Source of the DNA: Paracamarosporium sp. OC-R06-R3
Taxonomy: Eukaryota; Ascomycota; Dothideomycetes; Pleosporales; Didymosphaeriaceae
Assembly: GCA_019828545.1 (NCBI GenBank)
Contig: JACVRA010000210.1
Coordinates: 186,531 to 250,530 of the forward strand
Direction of reading: 5' to 3'
DNA: 64,000 nucleotides
The position numbers were made by a program, and so were the translations under genes. Below the pieces are notes generated by a model. The model saw only the letters and a list, made by a program, of their open reading frames with translations, had not been told where the DNA came from and did not search any database. Below are positions 1 through 11,926 of this stretch, piece after piece; position 1 is the first letter of the stretch, and every line of letters begins with the position of its first letter.

Positions 1-979
1 AATTTGAAAGAGTCAACGTGCACAAACTTGCATTGTGGTTCCAGGGAACGCATGATCTATTATCTCATCCATGATCCTACGCCGTCATATCTTACTTCGC
101 GATAGTCCAAAATAGCACACCAAACATCAAAACCCTAACCTGATTGAAGAAAACAAGTCATGAAATTCTCCAGGTTTTCTAATCGCAGGGATTAGGCACC
201 CTATTCGAGATGCAGGGTATACCACGCGCCACAACATCACCAGGCTCTACGAGAACATCATACTCCCAAGATGAACACATCTCTACACTCTACCCGATTC
301 ACAACTTCAGATACAAAGTACAGTCACTGTAACCAGTATATAAGAATAACACCATCATCGCAACAGGATCTCCATCCAAACTGCACATCGCCCAACCATC
401 AACCTAACTTAATCCTCGCACACGTCATATCTTCCTTCTACTCGGCTTCGATAACTGGAATAACCGCCCATCCTACACTGCTTGGAGACCGATAACATGC
501 TGGGTAAATGCGCACTTAAGCTAAGTGTGAAACCCGAGAAATAGAAAAGGTAGCGGCGGGTCTATCTACGCCAAACGGTAGAGTAGTAAAGGGTTGTAGA
601 GTTAAGCCAATGGATATCACTACTTGTTGTAGAGGGCTCTAGTCGCGAAGACGTTTTATGATAGTAGATACTTTACATAGTAGTAACTGCTGCAGTCTCT
701 AGTTTCTGCACTACATCACGGTTATTCTACACGAGCGACCGCGTTAGGGGAAGACGCTTACCATATGAGTGTTAGCGCTTTACAGGGCTCACCCCGTGCA
801 ACGTTGTGCCTACAGCCCCGCAGCTGATGCCCAGCCTTCTTTCCTCACGGATGAACGTTGTGATCATCCTTTGGGATCTACTTTCCGACACAGTTGCGGT
901 CCGCCCGTCTGCTCGAATCATAGACCTTTCGCCTAATTACTTTGTCTAGTTATTTCGCTGTTAGACTTCCTTCTATGTC
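1..979. other. Gene-free left edge
   Basis: No supported gene. Only a short unsupported ORF (271-495) is present, with no recognisable domain. The last few hundred bases would hold the promoter of the HET gene that starts at 980. Confidence 0.5.
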
Positions 980-2725
980 ATGCGTCTTTTGCAAATCGAA
1001 GATAGCGGCGAATTCAGCCTGGTTGAGAGGGCTGGCGAGGAGATTCCGCGATATGCGATTCTCTCACACACCTGGGAAAAAGAAGAAGTCACCTTCAAAG
1101 ACTTCATAGAGGGTGCAGGCAAGCACAAGGCAGGCTATAAGAAAATCCGCTTCTGCGGAGAGCAAGCGAAGAAGGATGGCCTTCAGTTTTTCTGGGTAGA
1201 CACCTGTTGTATCGACAAATCGAGCAGCGCGGAGCTTTCGGAATCGTTGAACTCTATGTTTCGCTGGTATCAGGATGCGGCAAGATGCTATGCATATCTC
1301 TCGGATGTCCCAGATATTAAAGGAGGTAATGTTAAAGCTTCTAGCGAGTTCAGAAACAGCAGATGGTTTACTCGTGGATGGACATTGCAAGAGCTGATTG
1401 CGCCTTATGATGTCACATTCTATTCAAAGGACTGGCACAAGATCGAGGATAAAGCGAACTTGATTCAGTGTCTCAAGGATATCACAACAATCGACGCGAA
1501 AGTACTTGCCGGGGAAGATCCAAGTACTTGCAGCATTGCAAGCAGAATGTCATGGGCTGCGCGGAGAGAAACTCAAAGAGTGGAAGACGTTGCGTATTCG
1601 CTTCTAGGCTTGTTTGGCATACATATGCCATTACTCTATGGTGAAGGGAGAAAATCGTTCATCAGACTCCAAGAGGAGATCATGAAGACTTCTGACGACC
1701 AAAGTATTTTTGCGTGGTACCCCAATGACTCATTTTGGGAAGTTTATACCGGGCTACTCGCTTCTTCTCCGAAGTATTTCGAGCGTTCGGGAAAGATTCG
1801 GTCAGCTGGAGTCCTAAATCAGAGGATGTCTTCTACATTGACTAGCAAAGGCCTTCATGCAGAGTTCATTCTTACGAAGGATCAAGCTGAAAAAGGGCTG
1901 TGGCACGCTTTTTTGGAATGCAAAGAGTATGGTGCTGATCATTTTAGGCTTCCGCGTTCAAGGTTTTTAAGCGGTGTATCCTTTGCTGGCGAACTGGACA
2001 TTCACGTTCAACCAGTCATCACGTTACAACAAGTCTCAAGCTCCAGTTACGGGAATCAATACATTCGACTCCATCGAAGACATCCTAAGCGCCCTAAATA
2101 CCCCTTTTCGAGTGAAACAGCCAGCGTATACGTCAGACAAGACTTCTTCAACATAATGGGACCAATTCAGCGCCGGTTCATGCAAGACGCCCTCCGCTCC
2201 CACACAATGCGAACATTCTGGCTCCAGTCTCCAGTCGAAATTCGCGGTGATAACAGCATTTTTTGGATCACAAGTTCGAAAGACTTTTCGCTCACTGAGC
2301 CTGCCTTTTCCTTGGCTAAGAAAAACCTCTCCATTGGGTGGTTGGACCCCTGGAGCATCTACAAAATAGAACCCTCGGAAATTCGTAGCCTACTAGTCAC
2401 GCACGCAGTTAGGAATACGAAATTTAGTCTTTCCTTTACAGTGCGGGAGGACAAACCAGTATGTCGACTTGCCGGCCCTGGGGTAATAAGATTTTACGAA
2501 TTCATCAAGAGAAGTCCGCTTGTCAAAGACAAATCAGAGTACAGCCATCCTGAGAGTACGCTTCTCTTTGACGACTACTCAGAGTACAAACTGCGAGAAT
2601 TATCAGGAAGCGGGAGCCCTGAGTTGTTCGCGACTGCTCGAATGAGCGAGATTAAATCTGAGGATAGTTCGCTTTCTATAGTAGTCATTACTCTCTGCTT
2701 AAAGTTTGTTAGAAGTGAGGATTAG
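980..2725 (+). CDS. HET-domain (heterokaryon incompatibility) protein
   Basis: Single-exon gene, 581 aa, starting at an ATG. The HET domain lies at about residues 20-230 and has the classic blocks: RYAILSHTW near the N-terminus, WVDTCCIDK with a following SLNSMFRWYQ segment, and GWTLQELIAP. The region after it (LLYGEGRKSFIRLQEEIM, then DDQSIFAW) is the usual downstream extension of large HET proteins. HET proteins act in non-self recognition and can trigger programmed cell death after fusion of incompatible hyphae. Most genomes of this group carry dozens and most have no assigned partner. No NACHT, ankyrin or WD40 partner domain is seen in the C-terminal half. The gene runs tail-to-tail with ERG1. 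Family assignment is firm; specificity is unknown. Confidence 0.93.
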   Translation: MRLLQIEDSGEFSLVERAGEEIPRYAILSHTWEKEEVTFKDFIEGAGKHKAGYKKIRFCGEQAKKDGLQFFWVDTCCIDKSSSAELSESLNSMFRWYQDAARCYAYLSDVPDIKGGNVKASSEFRNSRWFTRGWTLQELIAPYDVTFYSKDWHKIEDKANLIQCLKDITTIDAKVLAGEDPSTCSIASRMSWAARRETQRVEDVAYSLLGLFGIHMPLLYGEGRKSFIRLQEEIMKTSDDQSIFAWYPNDSFWEVYTGLLASSPKYFERSGKIRSAGVLNQRMSSTLTSKGLHAEFILTKDQAEKGLWHAFLECKEYGADHFRLPRSRFLSGVSFAGELDIHVQPVITLQQVSSSSYGNQYIRLHRRHPKRPKYPFSSETASVYVRQDFFNIMGPIQRRFMQDALRSHTMRTFWLQSPVEIRGDNSIFWITSSKDFSLTEPAFSLAKKNLSIGWLDPWSIYKIEPSEIRSLLVTHAVRNTKFSLSFTVREDKPVCRLAGPGVIRFYEFIKRSPLVKDKSEYSHPESTLLFDDYSEYKLRELSGSGSPELFATARMSEIKSEDSSLSIVVITLCLKFVRSED

Positions 2726-3872
2726 CGGTAACCCGGTAAGTTATTTCTTAGCCAACAGATAGGCGTGCCAGCACAAGCCTAGCTTACCTACTAACATACG
2801 TAAGCTACGTTACATAAAAGTCTTTGAGGGTCCAAGAATGGAATTTATTTCGTCCACAACTATCGACCGAAGGGTTAATCATCTTGTTATATACCCCAAA
2901 AGAACATTTCACAAAGGACAACTTTCCCACCAAAAGATATACTGGCATTTAATTTAGTGACTGCTCCTACATTATTTCTGTTGACTATGGCCATACTGAC
3001 CTCTGAAGATTCTCTGGTTAAGGATACTAGCATTTATTAAGATAAAATAGACAAAAATAACCTAGACTTGTATGAACTAACCTATATCTAACTATCTCTT
3101 ATTTACGCTTGAAGCCTTTCCCGCATCTAGCTCGAGCATATCCAGAAACTGGACAGTAAAAAGGGCGCGATTGAAAATGGACGTCCATGTGAGAGCTTCA
3201 ACCTAACCCAAGTCCCCCCGTCCGCAAACCCACGCACCCACACGCCACCACCCGCACAGGACAAACCGCCCCTAAAATCCATCCTTGACGTACCATCCAC
3301 ACCCACCCTTCCCCTCTTCCGACTCTTCCTCCAAACCCGCCAGCAAACACCACACGCCCAAACCCCCAATACTCGACCACCCATCCTTCCCCTTCAACCT
3401 TCATCCCATCTTTACCTCAATTCCTCCTAACCTCGCCGAACAACACCCTCCCCCGAGATTAATAGCATGCACAATGTTCAACCACCCATTCACCATCCTT
3501 CCCCCGGATTAGTGGATTCCCGCGCAAGACTAAGAGGCGAGGATATTTCGCGTTTCTAAGAAGCCTTGGTGCTAAGGGCAGATCTTACATCCAAAAACAA
3601 CGCAGCAGCACGCACACGCAGCGTATCAAAGCCAAGATCAGAAAGTGTATACGAGTCGCTGGAGTCAGATGCCGACACGTGAGCCCGCACGGCATCCCCG
3701 AGATGCATCCAAAGCCAAACACCCCACGCGCAGATGCAACACCACCACCAGCCCATCATCATGTTCATGTTCAAGATATTAAAATTACTATCATATACCC
3801 AACCCTATCATGCAATCCCAACCATACCCAACGCCCTTTTCCTTTCCTTTCTTTCCCCTTTAAATTCTACTC
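2726..3872. other. Intergenic, strongly C-skewed stretch
   Basis: This lies between the 3' ends of the convergent HET and ERG1 genes. About 3195-3540 is very rich in C and poor in G on the plus strand. ORFs there on both strands are products of the low complexity. I see no gene or terminal repeat. Confidence 0.5.
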
Positions 3873-5462
3873 CTACGCCCTCATCTCCGCAACAAGATAC
3901 GGCCCAATAACGATGCACGCCTTCCAAATAATCAGCACGCTCTCCACAAGCAACACATACGGGATGCGCCACACAGGCCCCTGCATCGCGCGACACCAAA
4001 TGGCGTAAAACGCGACGGAGAAAAAGTGATACACCAGCACCCAGGGGTTCTTCAGCAAGCCGGAGAGCAAGCCGCACGGTTCGGAAATGCACTTGCCGCC
4101 GCGCTGGAAGTACCGGAAGCAGCCGTTTTGGAGAGCGGTGAGCGCGGCGTCGTCGGCTGCGAAGAGAGAGTATAAAGCCATGGCGAGGATGTTGATTACC
4201 GAGGAGGAGTCTTTGCGCACCCAGTGGAAGCGCGATAGGGCTTTTAGTACGGCCGGCGTGTCTTCGAGGCTGGGGACGTGCGAGGGGGAGAGCAGCCGTG
4301 AGATGTGCACCACGTCGTTGAAAGCGACTGTCATGCCGCCGCCTGTTAGTGGATGCCGCATGTTCATTGCGTCGCCGAGGATGAGCAGGCCGGGCGTTTT
4401 CTGCGTTGCTGGGGGAAGGAATGAATTTGGCATTGAGCGGAGCTTGCCCGTTTCAATGGCTGTTCTGAATGAGGGTTGTACGGATTTGGGGAGCGCGGGG
4501 AGCGCGACGTTCAGGAGGTGGTTCTTTACGCCGCCGGCTTTTACGCTGGCGGAGGGCAGGTTCTCGGGCACGTCGATCAGGATGCGCGTTTCGTGTGTGC
4601 CGATCTGGTAGATGAGGATTGGGGGTGCGTCGCTGAGGATGACGTGCCCGTGGTTCGGCATGGGCAGGTCCGCATCGATGAGCTCCAAGGCGTAGAATTT
4701 ACTCCGGACCTCTGGCGTCTTGTTGATATACCCCTTGCGGAACTTGCTCGCGTAGCCGTCGGCGACGAGCGTCAGCGAGCCAAAGTAGTAGTCTGGCTTT
4801 CCCTCTGTCTGCGCTTCCACGCCGAGGACCTTATTCGTGTACGAGTCCTTGACGATGTCTGTGACGGTGGTTTCGACGATGGTGACGTTTGGAGCAGCGC
4901 GGGCGGCGGCGCGGAGCTTCTGGATGAAGCGGCCATGGTGGAAGGAGCGGCCTTCCGGACGGCCGTTGGATGTAGGTGTGAGGTTGGAGGGGTACGGAAT
5001 ATGGACATTTTCGCGGTGGAAGTCGATTTGGTAGCCGTAGCAGGGAATGGCGTCGATGCCTTCGAGGCAGTCTGGCAGCTGGTCAGCACATGTCCGTCTT
5101 CTCATTCCATTCACTCCCCGTTCATAGGAATTGAATAGTGTATGGCAAAGTCTCACCTTGCATGCCCAGCTCCTCCAGCGCCCGCACCCCGCCCGGCTGC
5201 AGCAGCTCGCCCACGATTCTATCCGGCTCCTTCAGACTCCTCTCGAGCAGCAGCACGCTGCGGCCCTGCTTTCCAAAGGCCACGGCCGCCGCGCATCCAA
5301 TCACGCCCGCGCCCACAATCACCACGTCTGCCTCGTGGTGCTCGAGCCGCCGGAACTCGCGGTTGTCCCGCGTCTCAATCGAACTGAGTGTCCCCTTTGC
5401 CTGTTCCGCCGGCCGTGCGCGGAGCGTAGCAGTCGACGAGCTGCGCGCGCCCGTCGCAGTGG

Positions 5463-5494
<32 letters not shown>

Positions 5495-5517
5495 TCGGTC
5501 GTCGTCATGGTCGACAT
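3873..5517 (-). CDS. ERG1: Squalene epoxidase (squalene monooxygenase)
   Basis: FAD-dependent monooxygenase of the ER membrane that converts squalene to 2,3-oxidosqualene, a committed step of ergosterol synthesis and the target of allylamines. Two exons, 5157-5517 and 3873-5071, joined by an 85-bp GTGAGA...CAG intron give 519 aa, normal for the family. The start is the ATG at 5517; an in-frame ORF further upstream begins at a non-ATG codon. An FAD-binding GAGVIGCA motif (VVIVGAG) lies at about residue 60, the second FAD motif GDAMNMRHPLTGGGM at about 370, and the C-terminus is hydrophobic, fitting membrane anchoring. The N-terminal 30 residues are dominated by a poly-Thr run from a trinucleotide repeat, which is unusual. 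Sequence identity to the family is obvious. Confidence 0.96.
5465..5494. repeat. Trinucleotide microsatellite (GTC)10 in coding sequence
   Basis: Ten perfect GTC units on the plus strand. On the coding (minus) strand they encode part of the poly-Thr tract at the N-terminus of squalene epoxidase. The length is a multiple of three, so slippage would change protein length without a frameshift. Confidence 0.9.
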
Positions 5518-6391
5518 ATCGCAAACGTTCTCGAAACGACTTCGTAAACCTGGAGAAAGCACACGCTCGGGTGCGCAGGCAGGTCGGAACAGCAAAAACC
5601 AGGGTCGCTAGGCGATAAGGGCCCTGATTCCAGGCGCGTGGCGATCTTAAGAAAGGACGTTGAGCCTCGCCATCGCCCGCCCTCACCGCCTCGCTTCTGC
5701 CAGGGGCCAGCCAATCGCTCTACCGGTGGTCCGACCGACACGTGAAAATGTACCCATCTCATTTCCTCCCCGTACTCCTCGAACCATCGTCAGTCGCCAA
5801 AGACGAACAAAGGACAAAAGAGAATTCACATGCAAGCCTCGTGCAAAGGAAACGGGTATTATGATCCTGCGGCGAGATGTGCTCTGCCAAGCTATGCCTC
5901 GATGCCTACTGCATCCGGTGCTGGCGAATAGAAATTACACTAAGAGTAGGTAGGTCGGTATATGTTGTAGTACGTCGTGCACAGCGAGTCGGATATGCGT
6001 CCCCTCATCCAAGTCTCTCTGTATGGCCGTGACGCGTGTGTCGTCGTCGTCGCCTCCACAGCCACCACCATCACCATCATTCTTCCCAGGCACCCTTCAT
6101 ATGACAAATCGAGAGAGCGTACGCGACTGGAATCCCATCGCTGTGAACACGAACTTCCGTGCCATGCGCAAACGCACCCCCAATTGCAATTGCTGTGCGA
6201 ACCGCGCCCTGTGCGTCTCCGGTGCCACTCTCCGCTGAGCGCTGAAAAGCTCCGAAGCGAAAACACGCCATGTGTTAGTGCCAAAATGCCCCATCAGCCT
6301 CTCCAAAACTAAGAACCCAAATCCAACGTCCTTAAGCCGCCCTGCCCGCATCTTGCTTGCCGTCAACGTGGCCTTGTTCGTGTGATTGCGA
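5518..6391. other. Intergenic: ERG1 upstream region
   Basis: This holds the ERG1 5' region and the 3' end of the next minus-strand gene. It is pyrimidine/purine-skewed with no supported coding sequence. I saw no sterol-regulatory element I could defend. Confidence 0.4.
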
Positions 6392-7741
6392 TCATGCCTT
6401 GGGATCTTGGTCGCCGTTGAGCATCGATCGTCGGTAGTAGGCGTCGTAGATTTCGCTGTATCGACTTTCCACTGCGGCGCTGGGGGGAAGGAGCGTCTTG
6501 CGGTTGTCGTCTCTGCTTGCGGGGACAGGGGCCACTGCGGATGCGCGCTTGGACCCATACTCTATTATGCTGTGCCGCCTCTCGTTGTAGAGGCTGCTCG
6601 AGTCGCTGTCGTCGCGTTGATGGGTCGGCTGGTACGTCCGTGGTAGGAGTAGATATGGAGACTGAGGAGGAGCATCTGCGCCGAGTCAGCAAGAATCCTC
6701 AGTGTGTCACCAATCTGCAAGGTATTGGTGTAATGGGTTACTATATAAGGAGTTTTCAACGTACTGAGGTCGCCATCGTTCAGCGTAATACCGGGCATCG
6801 AAGGGGTCTTGACCTCAGCAGGATACGTTGGAGAAGTGGATCCGCTAGGCACGGGCGACGACGCCATGAGCAGAGAGGCAGTTCGCGACTTGTACTGCTC
6901 GTGGACCGATACAAAAGATGCCCGGAAGCCTTCCGGCTGCGGCATTGGGAGTTGCGGCGGGTTCGGGGAGTAGTATTCGAGTTTCGTAAAGGTAGATCGG
7001 TGCGACCGTGGCGATACCTGTCCGTCGCTTTCGCCGCAGTCTGAGTCGTCAAATGCGGGGGAGGATAGTCCTTGGTTAGTCGATGGGGATAGAGGAACCT
7101 CCCGGTTCATGTCAACACCAGCACTGAGCCTGTGTCTTCCAGTCAACTCCGCGGTGGAGGGCGCTAGTTTGAGAGCTGAAGGTTTCCTCCTTTGCGGTGG
7201 GGACTGCGGGGATGGCAGGGTATCCGAGTCGCGATAGCTGTTGTTGCGCTCCTTTGTACGAGCAAGCGGGAGCGTGGTAACACTGCTGTTCATCGAGTCC
7301 TTGGGAGAGTGCATACCACCAACCAGAGTGCTCGTGCTCATGAAGGGGCTTGTTCCGACCGATCCTGCTCTTGAGGTTGGGCGCGATTGCGCTACGCCTG
7401 CGTAGAATCCCGCTTCCAAAGCACGAATGCCGAAGAAGTCTCCCTCATCTTTCTCCCGTCCGGTTAATTCCATCCGTTCCTCTTTGATGCCGGCACCATC
7501 ATTCTGCTTTGCGGCTAGCTTCTTCAACCTGTTGCCTTGTCAGTCTGGTGCAATCGACATTCCCGGGCCATACTGACTTCCTGCGAACGAAGAAGACCTT
7601 TACTAATCCAACCAAAATAGTCAAAAGCAACAACGATATGAACACAACTCTGCGATGGTTAGCGAAGGTAGAGCGCTCTTCAACAATGTTGACGTACGTG
7701 TACTTGTAGGCAAGATCAAGGTTCCCGAACCAATTGCCCAT
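6392..7741 (-). CDS. Single-pass membrane protein, unknown function
   Basis: Four exons (7698-7741, 7578-7649, 6765-7528, 6392-6675) with introns of 48, 49 and 89 bp give 387 aa. The frame holds through all junctions and the last exon removes frame breaks seen in the raw ORF, so the model is convincing. A short N-terminus (MGNWFGNLDLAYKY) is followed by one hydrophobic helix at about residues 16-36 and then a basic stretch (RRKLKKLAAKQ), suggesting a signal anchor with a cytoplasmic tail. The rest is Ser/Pro-rich with many SP/TP sites and low complexity, typical of a phosphorylated disordered tail. I recognise no domain. The C-terminal part (SRYSEIYDAYYRRS) is tyrosine-rich. A membrane-anchored scaffold is possible but not shown. 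Confidence 0.8.
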
Positions 7742-10080
7742 TGCCGAATATTATGATATGTAAAGATTAATCTCTTGAACAGAACGAATGACTGGAGAAA
7801 CCTGAACCCTGGACAGACGGATACGACGCCTACTATCAAGGAACGATGACCGCACTCAACAACGACTCGAAGTCTTGCGGCGCTAAGGGATTCGATATTG
7901 GTTTCTCGGGACAAGATCCAAAAGGGTCACGGTTGCGGAACAACGTTGTTACAGTATACCGAAACGGTTGTTTACGTGGGAGGACGCGCGATAGGTGGTT
8001 TCAGCTATAGACAAAACGTACCCCTGTGGATTCCAGACCAGCGAAGGAGCGTTATGGTGACGAAATAGTTCTGCGACTGGTACAGTGAAGTAAGAAGAAA
8101 AGAAAGGACGTGTGATCAGAGCACACTGTTCAACGAAGGTCTGATGGACGAGGACACCCAGAAAGAAAGAACACACAACGGAGAGCTGGGACTCTGCTCA
8201 CTAAAGAGGCAGATCGAGCTCCTCGGTATGGCACCCACCCCAGCACTATGTGGGCATCCGCATGTTTGAACCTTGGACGCTTTGAGTTTCTTGCGCTCTG
8301 GAAGACTATCATAGCACATGCGCGAAGCGAGCGGTTGTGGCCAATAACTGGGTCCATTGGCCTGTACAGTGCCTATTCTGGACAGCAGCTTCAAACGGTG
8401 CTAGCCGTTCCTGTGCTGAACGTGTTTGATGTTTCAATTGATGGTGCTGCGCCCAGCCGCTATACAGAGCAATCGGTCACGTTAGTTAACGTTTCAACTG
8501 GACCAAGTATGCTTTTTTTACAGTCTCTCCATTTTCCAGCAAACACTCCTCGTTCGCATGCAAAATTCTTTAAGCACAATTGTCGATGGCCTGTCGGTAG
8601 TGCGAGCGAGAGCATGGGTGGCACGCTCGCTGTCCGGGCCGCCTCCCTGACGCCAAAACGGTGATGGCGTGCATGCAGCAACGGCAAACCCATGGAAACA
8701 CAGCGAGGAACAGACGAAGCGAGTGCGCTAGCCGCGCCACCCTCTCCACTCCATCTGGCTTGGCAGGGGACGATACTTTGCGGAACCTGAAGCATGAATA
8801 TAGCAAAAGGAGAACAGCGCGAAGACCCCCAGGCTATCTACAGTGGAGAGAAAAGCATCGAGGCTAAGTCGCGGAAGTGGCATTGGTGAAGCGACGATCT
8901 TATTTGGGCCCATCCGTGACTCGCGGCACCACTGTCGCTTTTTAGTGGAGCAACTTTCCGATGCATTTCGGACAATACTTTGGAAAACTGTGGAGAAAAT
9001 AGCTAATACGAGAAGTTGTCGAGATGTAAAGATGTCCAGTGCAGCACAGGCCTGCCAAAACCGGGACTGCCGCAACTTGATGCGGGTGACATGGCTCAAG
9101 TACGCATGTGCCTTGCTGTAGCGTCTGTGAATTGTCAAGGGTCGGTCGACCTGCAACATGCAGCGCTGGAACCAATCTGGCCACATGACATCTATCGTTG
9201 GCAATGCAACTCCTCGTTGCATCTATTTCTGTATCAGCTCTGTGCCTCGGAGGTATTGCGTCAACGCGAGTAGAATTCTTTGATGTTCGTATTTTGAAAC
9301 ACCACAAGTGGTCGCCATCCAGCAACGCCGTGGACTTGAGTACTCGCCGCGCCTTTGACGTGAGGCGTAGCAGTTTAACGGCGTCGACGTCGGCGTAAGA
9401 AATGCGGCGGCCCAACGACCACGACTCAATGTCTCCGTTCAGCGTTCCCACCGCTATAGGAAAGTGGACGTCCCTGCAGAACCTAAGTAGGCTAGCCAGG
9501 TTGCTAGCTGGGGCAGCGCCCGAGACCCGAAACAGACTATCGAATTCAATATGGATGGACTATTAATACCGGATTGAGGTGAACGCCAACACTAGAGCAT
9601 AACCCAGCGACGCGGTCGACATTAGAAAATGAATCGCTTCCGATGAGACACGAACTGCACACGTCCAAACGACACCCGTCCGGCGAGGCTACTAAACGGC
9701 AGTGGATGTACCGAGCGCATATCAGTCGAGCGGGTTGAATTGAAGTCGAACACAACACTTTAAATGTGTACTTTTTCTGCGGCTTGATATAGGTAAAGAG
9801 AGTCGATTGCAGCGAGCGCCGTACAGGGCAACACGACGTTCCGTGATCGAATTTGAAACATTTGCACCAAAAGATGTTATCAAAGAGCCCAAAGACATGC
9901 TCGATACTCAGAAATGGCCGGTGATGCGCGGGTAGAGGTGTGACGGAAGAGAACGCGTTCGACTTCAATCGCGGTGACTTTTCTTGGCGCGTTATGAGCG
10001 CGCCATGCCCCGCACAAACTTGGAAGTCGCATCCCGACCTCGACCGACCCAACCAACGCAGATTATACGAGACCATAGAT
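7742..10080. other. Long intergenic region without supported gene
   Basis: Overlapping ORFs of 60-210 codons occur on both strands but none shows a domain, a consistent exon chain or plausible composition. The largest (9546-10172, minus) runs antisense across the first exons of the Nudix gene and is taken as spurious. Confidence 0.45.
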
Positions 10081-10885
10081 ATGGCGACGGCGAAACAATC
10101 AAAAGTCGTCCACGTTGAGCCATTGGTATGACGTGCAACATCCATGGTTCCAGATAAAATTGACCTTTTCAAGGATTACAAGGATGCCAAATGGGCAACT
10201 CTCGTGAAGTGAGTCTCGGCCATCCAACACAGTCATGTGACTCGCATTGACCGGGACCCGCATCCAGAATCACCTACACAGACCCAGAAGGCGTCGAGCG
10301 AACATGGGAGTCAGGCGAGCGTCTTACTCGCCCCAAAGGTTCAGACATCGACGGTGTGGGCATCCTAGCGGTTCTGCAAGACCCCTCCAAACCAGACGAC
10401 TCTCCACGGATTCTCTTGCAAAAGCAATGGCGTCCCCCCGTTGATGCTACCGTAATCGAAGTACCAGCTGGACTTATCGATCCCAATGAAACACCTGAGG
10501 TGTGCGCAGTCCGAGAGCTAAAAGAGGAGACCGGGTACGTGGGTCAGGTTATCCATGGAGACTTTGGCATAAGCCCCATCATGTTCAACGGTGCGTAATA
10601 TCCTTTCGAATACGGTTTGAAATCGATGTTTATAAGGAAGCAGATCCTGGGTTTTGCAACACAAATCTGCGCATGATTCATGTCACGGTGGATCTCTCGC
10701 TTCCGGAAAACCAAAATCCACAGCCGTCGCTGGAGGATAACGAATTCATCGAGACTTTCTCAGTCCCCTTGAAGGACCTGTGGGATGAATGCAAAAAGTT
10801 TGAGAAAGAAGGATATGCGATTGATGCGCGGGTGGGTACACTCGCTGAGGGTGTAGAATGCGCTAAGCGATGGAAATTGTGGTGA
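10081..10885 (+). CDS. YSA1: ADP-ribose pyrophosphatase, Nudix hydrolase
   Basis: Four exons (10081-10125, 10174-10208, 10268-10590, 10644-10885) give 214 aa, the usual size of Ysa1-type ADP-ribose diphosphatases, which cleave ADP-ribose to AMP and ribose 5-phosphate. The Nudix box is complete (G-x5-E-x7-REL-x-EE-x-G-Y, in GLIDPNETPEVCAVRELKEE...). The fungal Ysa1 signature VEPL...KW..LVKITY...G..R.WE is present. The first exon supplies the KVVHVEPL segment expected in the family; its intron (10126-10173) ends in TTTCAAG, a non-CAG acceptor seen elsewhere in this window. A fallback start at 10144 would lack this conserved segment. The ending ARVGTLAEG...KRWKLW matches the family. Cytosolic housekeeping enzyme. 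Confidence 0.92.
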
Positions 10886-11926
10886 AAATAGGAAAATGGT
10901 AGCGCAAGGTCGAGCTTCTGGTTCGCGAAGCTGTTAAGCCATCCCGACGCGAACAAAATTCAAATCAGGGACAAGAGATCATCCCGCCGTTCCCATTATC
11001 CACGTTTGCAAAGAGGACCTAGTACAGTGGAACCGAAATACAGCCAACCCATTCACAGCTTTCCCCGTGTCGAGTGATGGAACCAGTACGGCCAATGCTG
11101 TATCTCTTTCATGCTCCTGCTGACAATGTTTGAATTGGAACATGTTCTCCTGTGTTCCCGTACTAAGTCGACCCTCTCCTACACTCCAATAATAATACAA
11201 TCAGTAGCCTCTGCATATCGTATGTTGCACGATATGTGGTACCACATTATCATACCGAAAAGCCCTGTAGACCGTCAACCATAACACCCCACTCGTGGAC
11301 ATCTTAACGCAGGAAACACGCGCTATGTATAACAAGTTTTGCAATAAAGTCAGGCTAGACTTGAAAAAAGTAGTGCATGGGTGTCGTTGCACGCCGCCTC
11401 TTGACATGACTTGCTTTGTTGAGTGACTGCTTCAACAGAGAAACCGCCAGGCTATCGCGTCAATTTTTCGGAAAACTTTGGAGGCGATCTGAATAAGAAG
11501 AGGACATTGAGCTCAAGTGCAACCCGACGTGTTACTGGTATCTGCGGGAATACGCCGTTATCCCCGAAATTACACCGCACCTTGACCATGTCGGACGTGC
11601 GACAACAGTATAAACGCTCAAGTAGAACAATTTTAGTTATGACTCATCGAACTATACGTTTTAAGCGCTGATGATGCATAGGTGATATACTGCAACCCTA
11701 TTGAGAAGTAGGTGCAGCGCAATCTCGGCTCAGGCGGAGCGTGCACGCCTTTTGCGCCACGTGTTAGGATCATGCTTCGACAACTTTTAGGCATAAGCAT
11801 TTCAATACCTAGGGGACTGGTCTTGCTCTATACTACAATAGAGGAAATATATACATTGTTCATCTCTTCAAACGTTTGAACGCATGACCGCCGGCTTTTA
11901 TCACGGTGAAACCGCGCCTTTTCATT
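10886..11926. other. Intergenic
   Basis: Between the Nudix and SMI1/KNR4 genes. No coding chain or repeat is supported. Confidence 0.4.

Noticed and set aside
3127..3404. Overlapping ORFs in the C-rich tract
   Set aside because: Low-complexity composition keeps several frames open; no coding signal.
4476..5138. 220-codon plus-strand ORF antisense to ERG1
   Set aside because: Shadow of the GC-rich ERG1 coding strand; no conserved motif.
8248..8664. 138-codon plus-strand ORF
   Set aside because: No domain, no matching exon chain, and competing ORFs overlap it.
9546..10172. 208-codon minus-strand ORF
   Set aside because: It overlaps the first exons of the well-supported Nudix gene on the other strand, has no domain and unremarkable composition.
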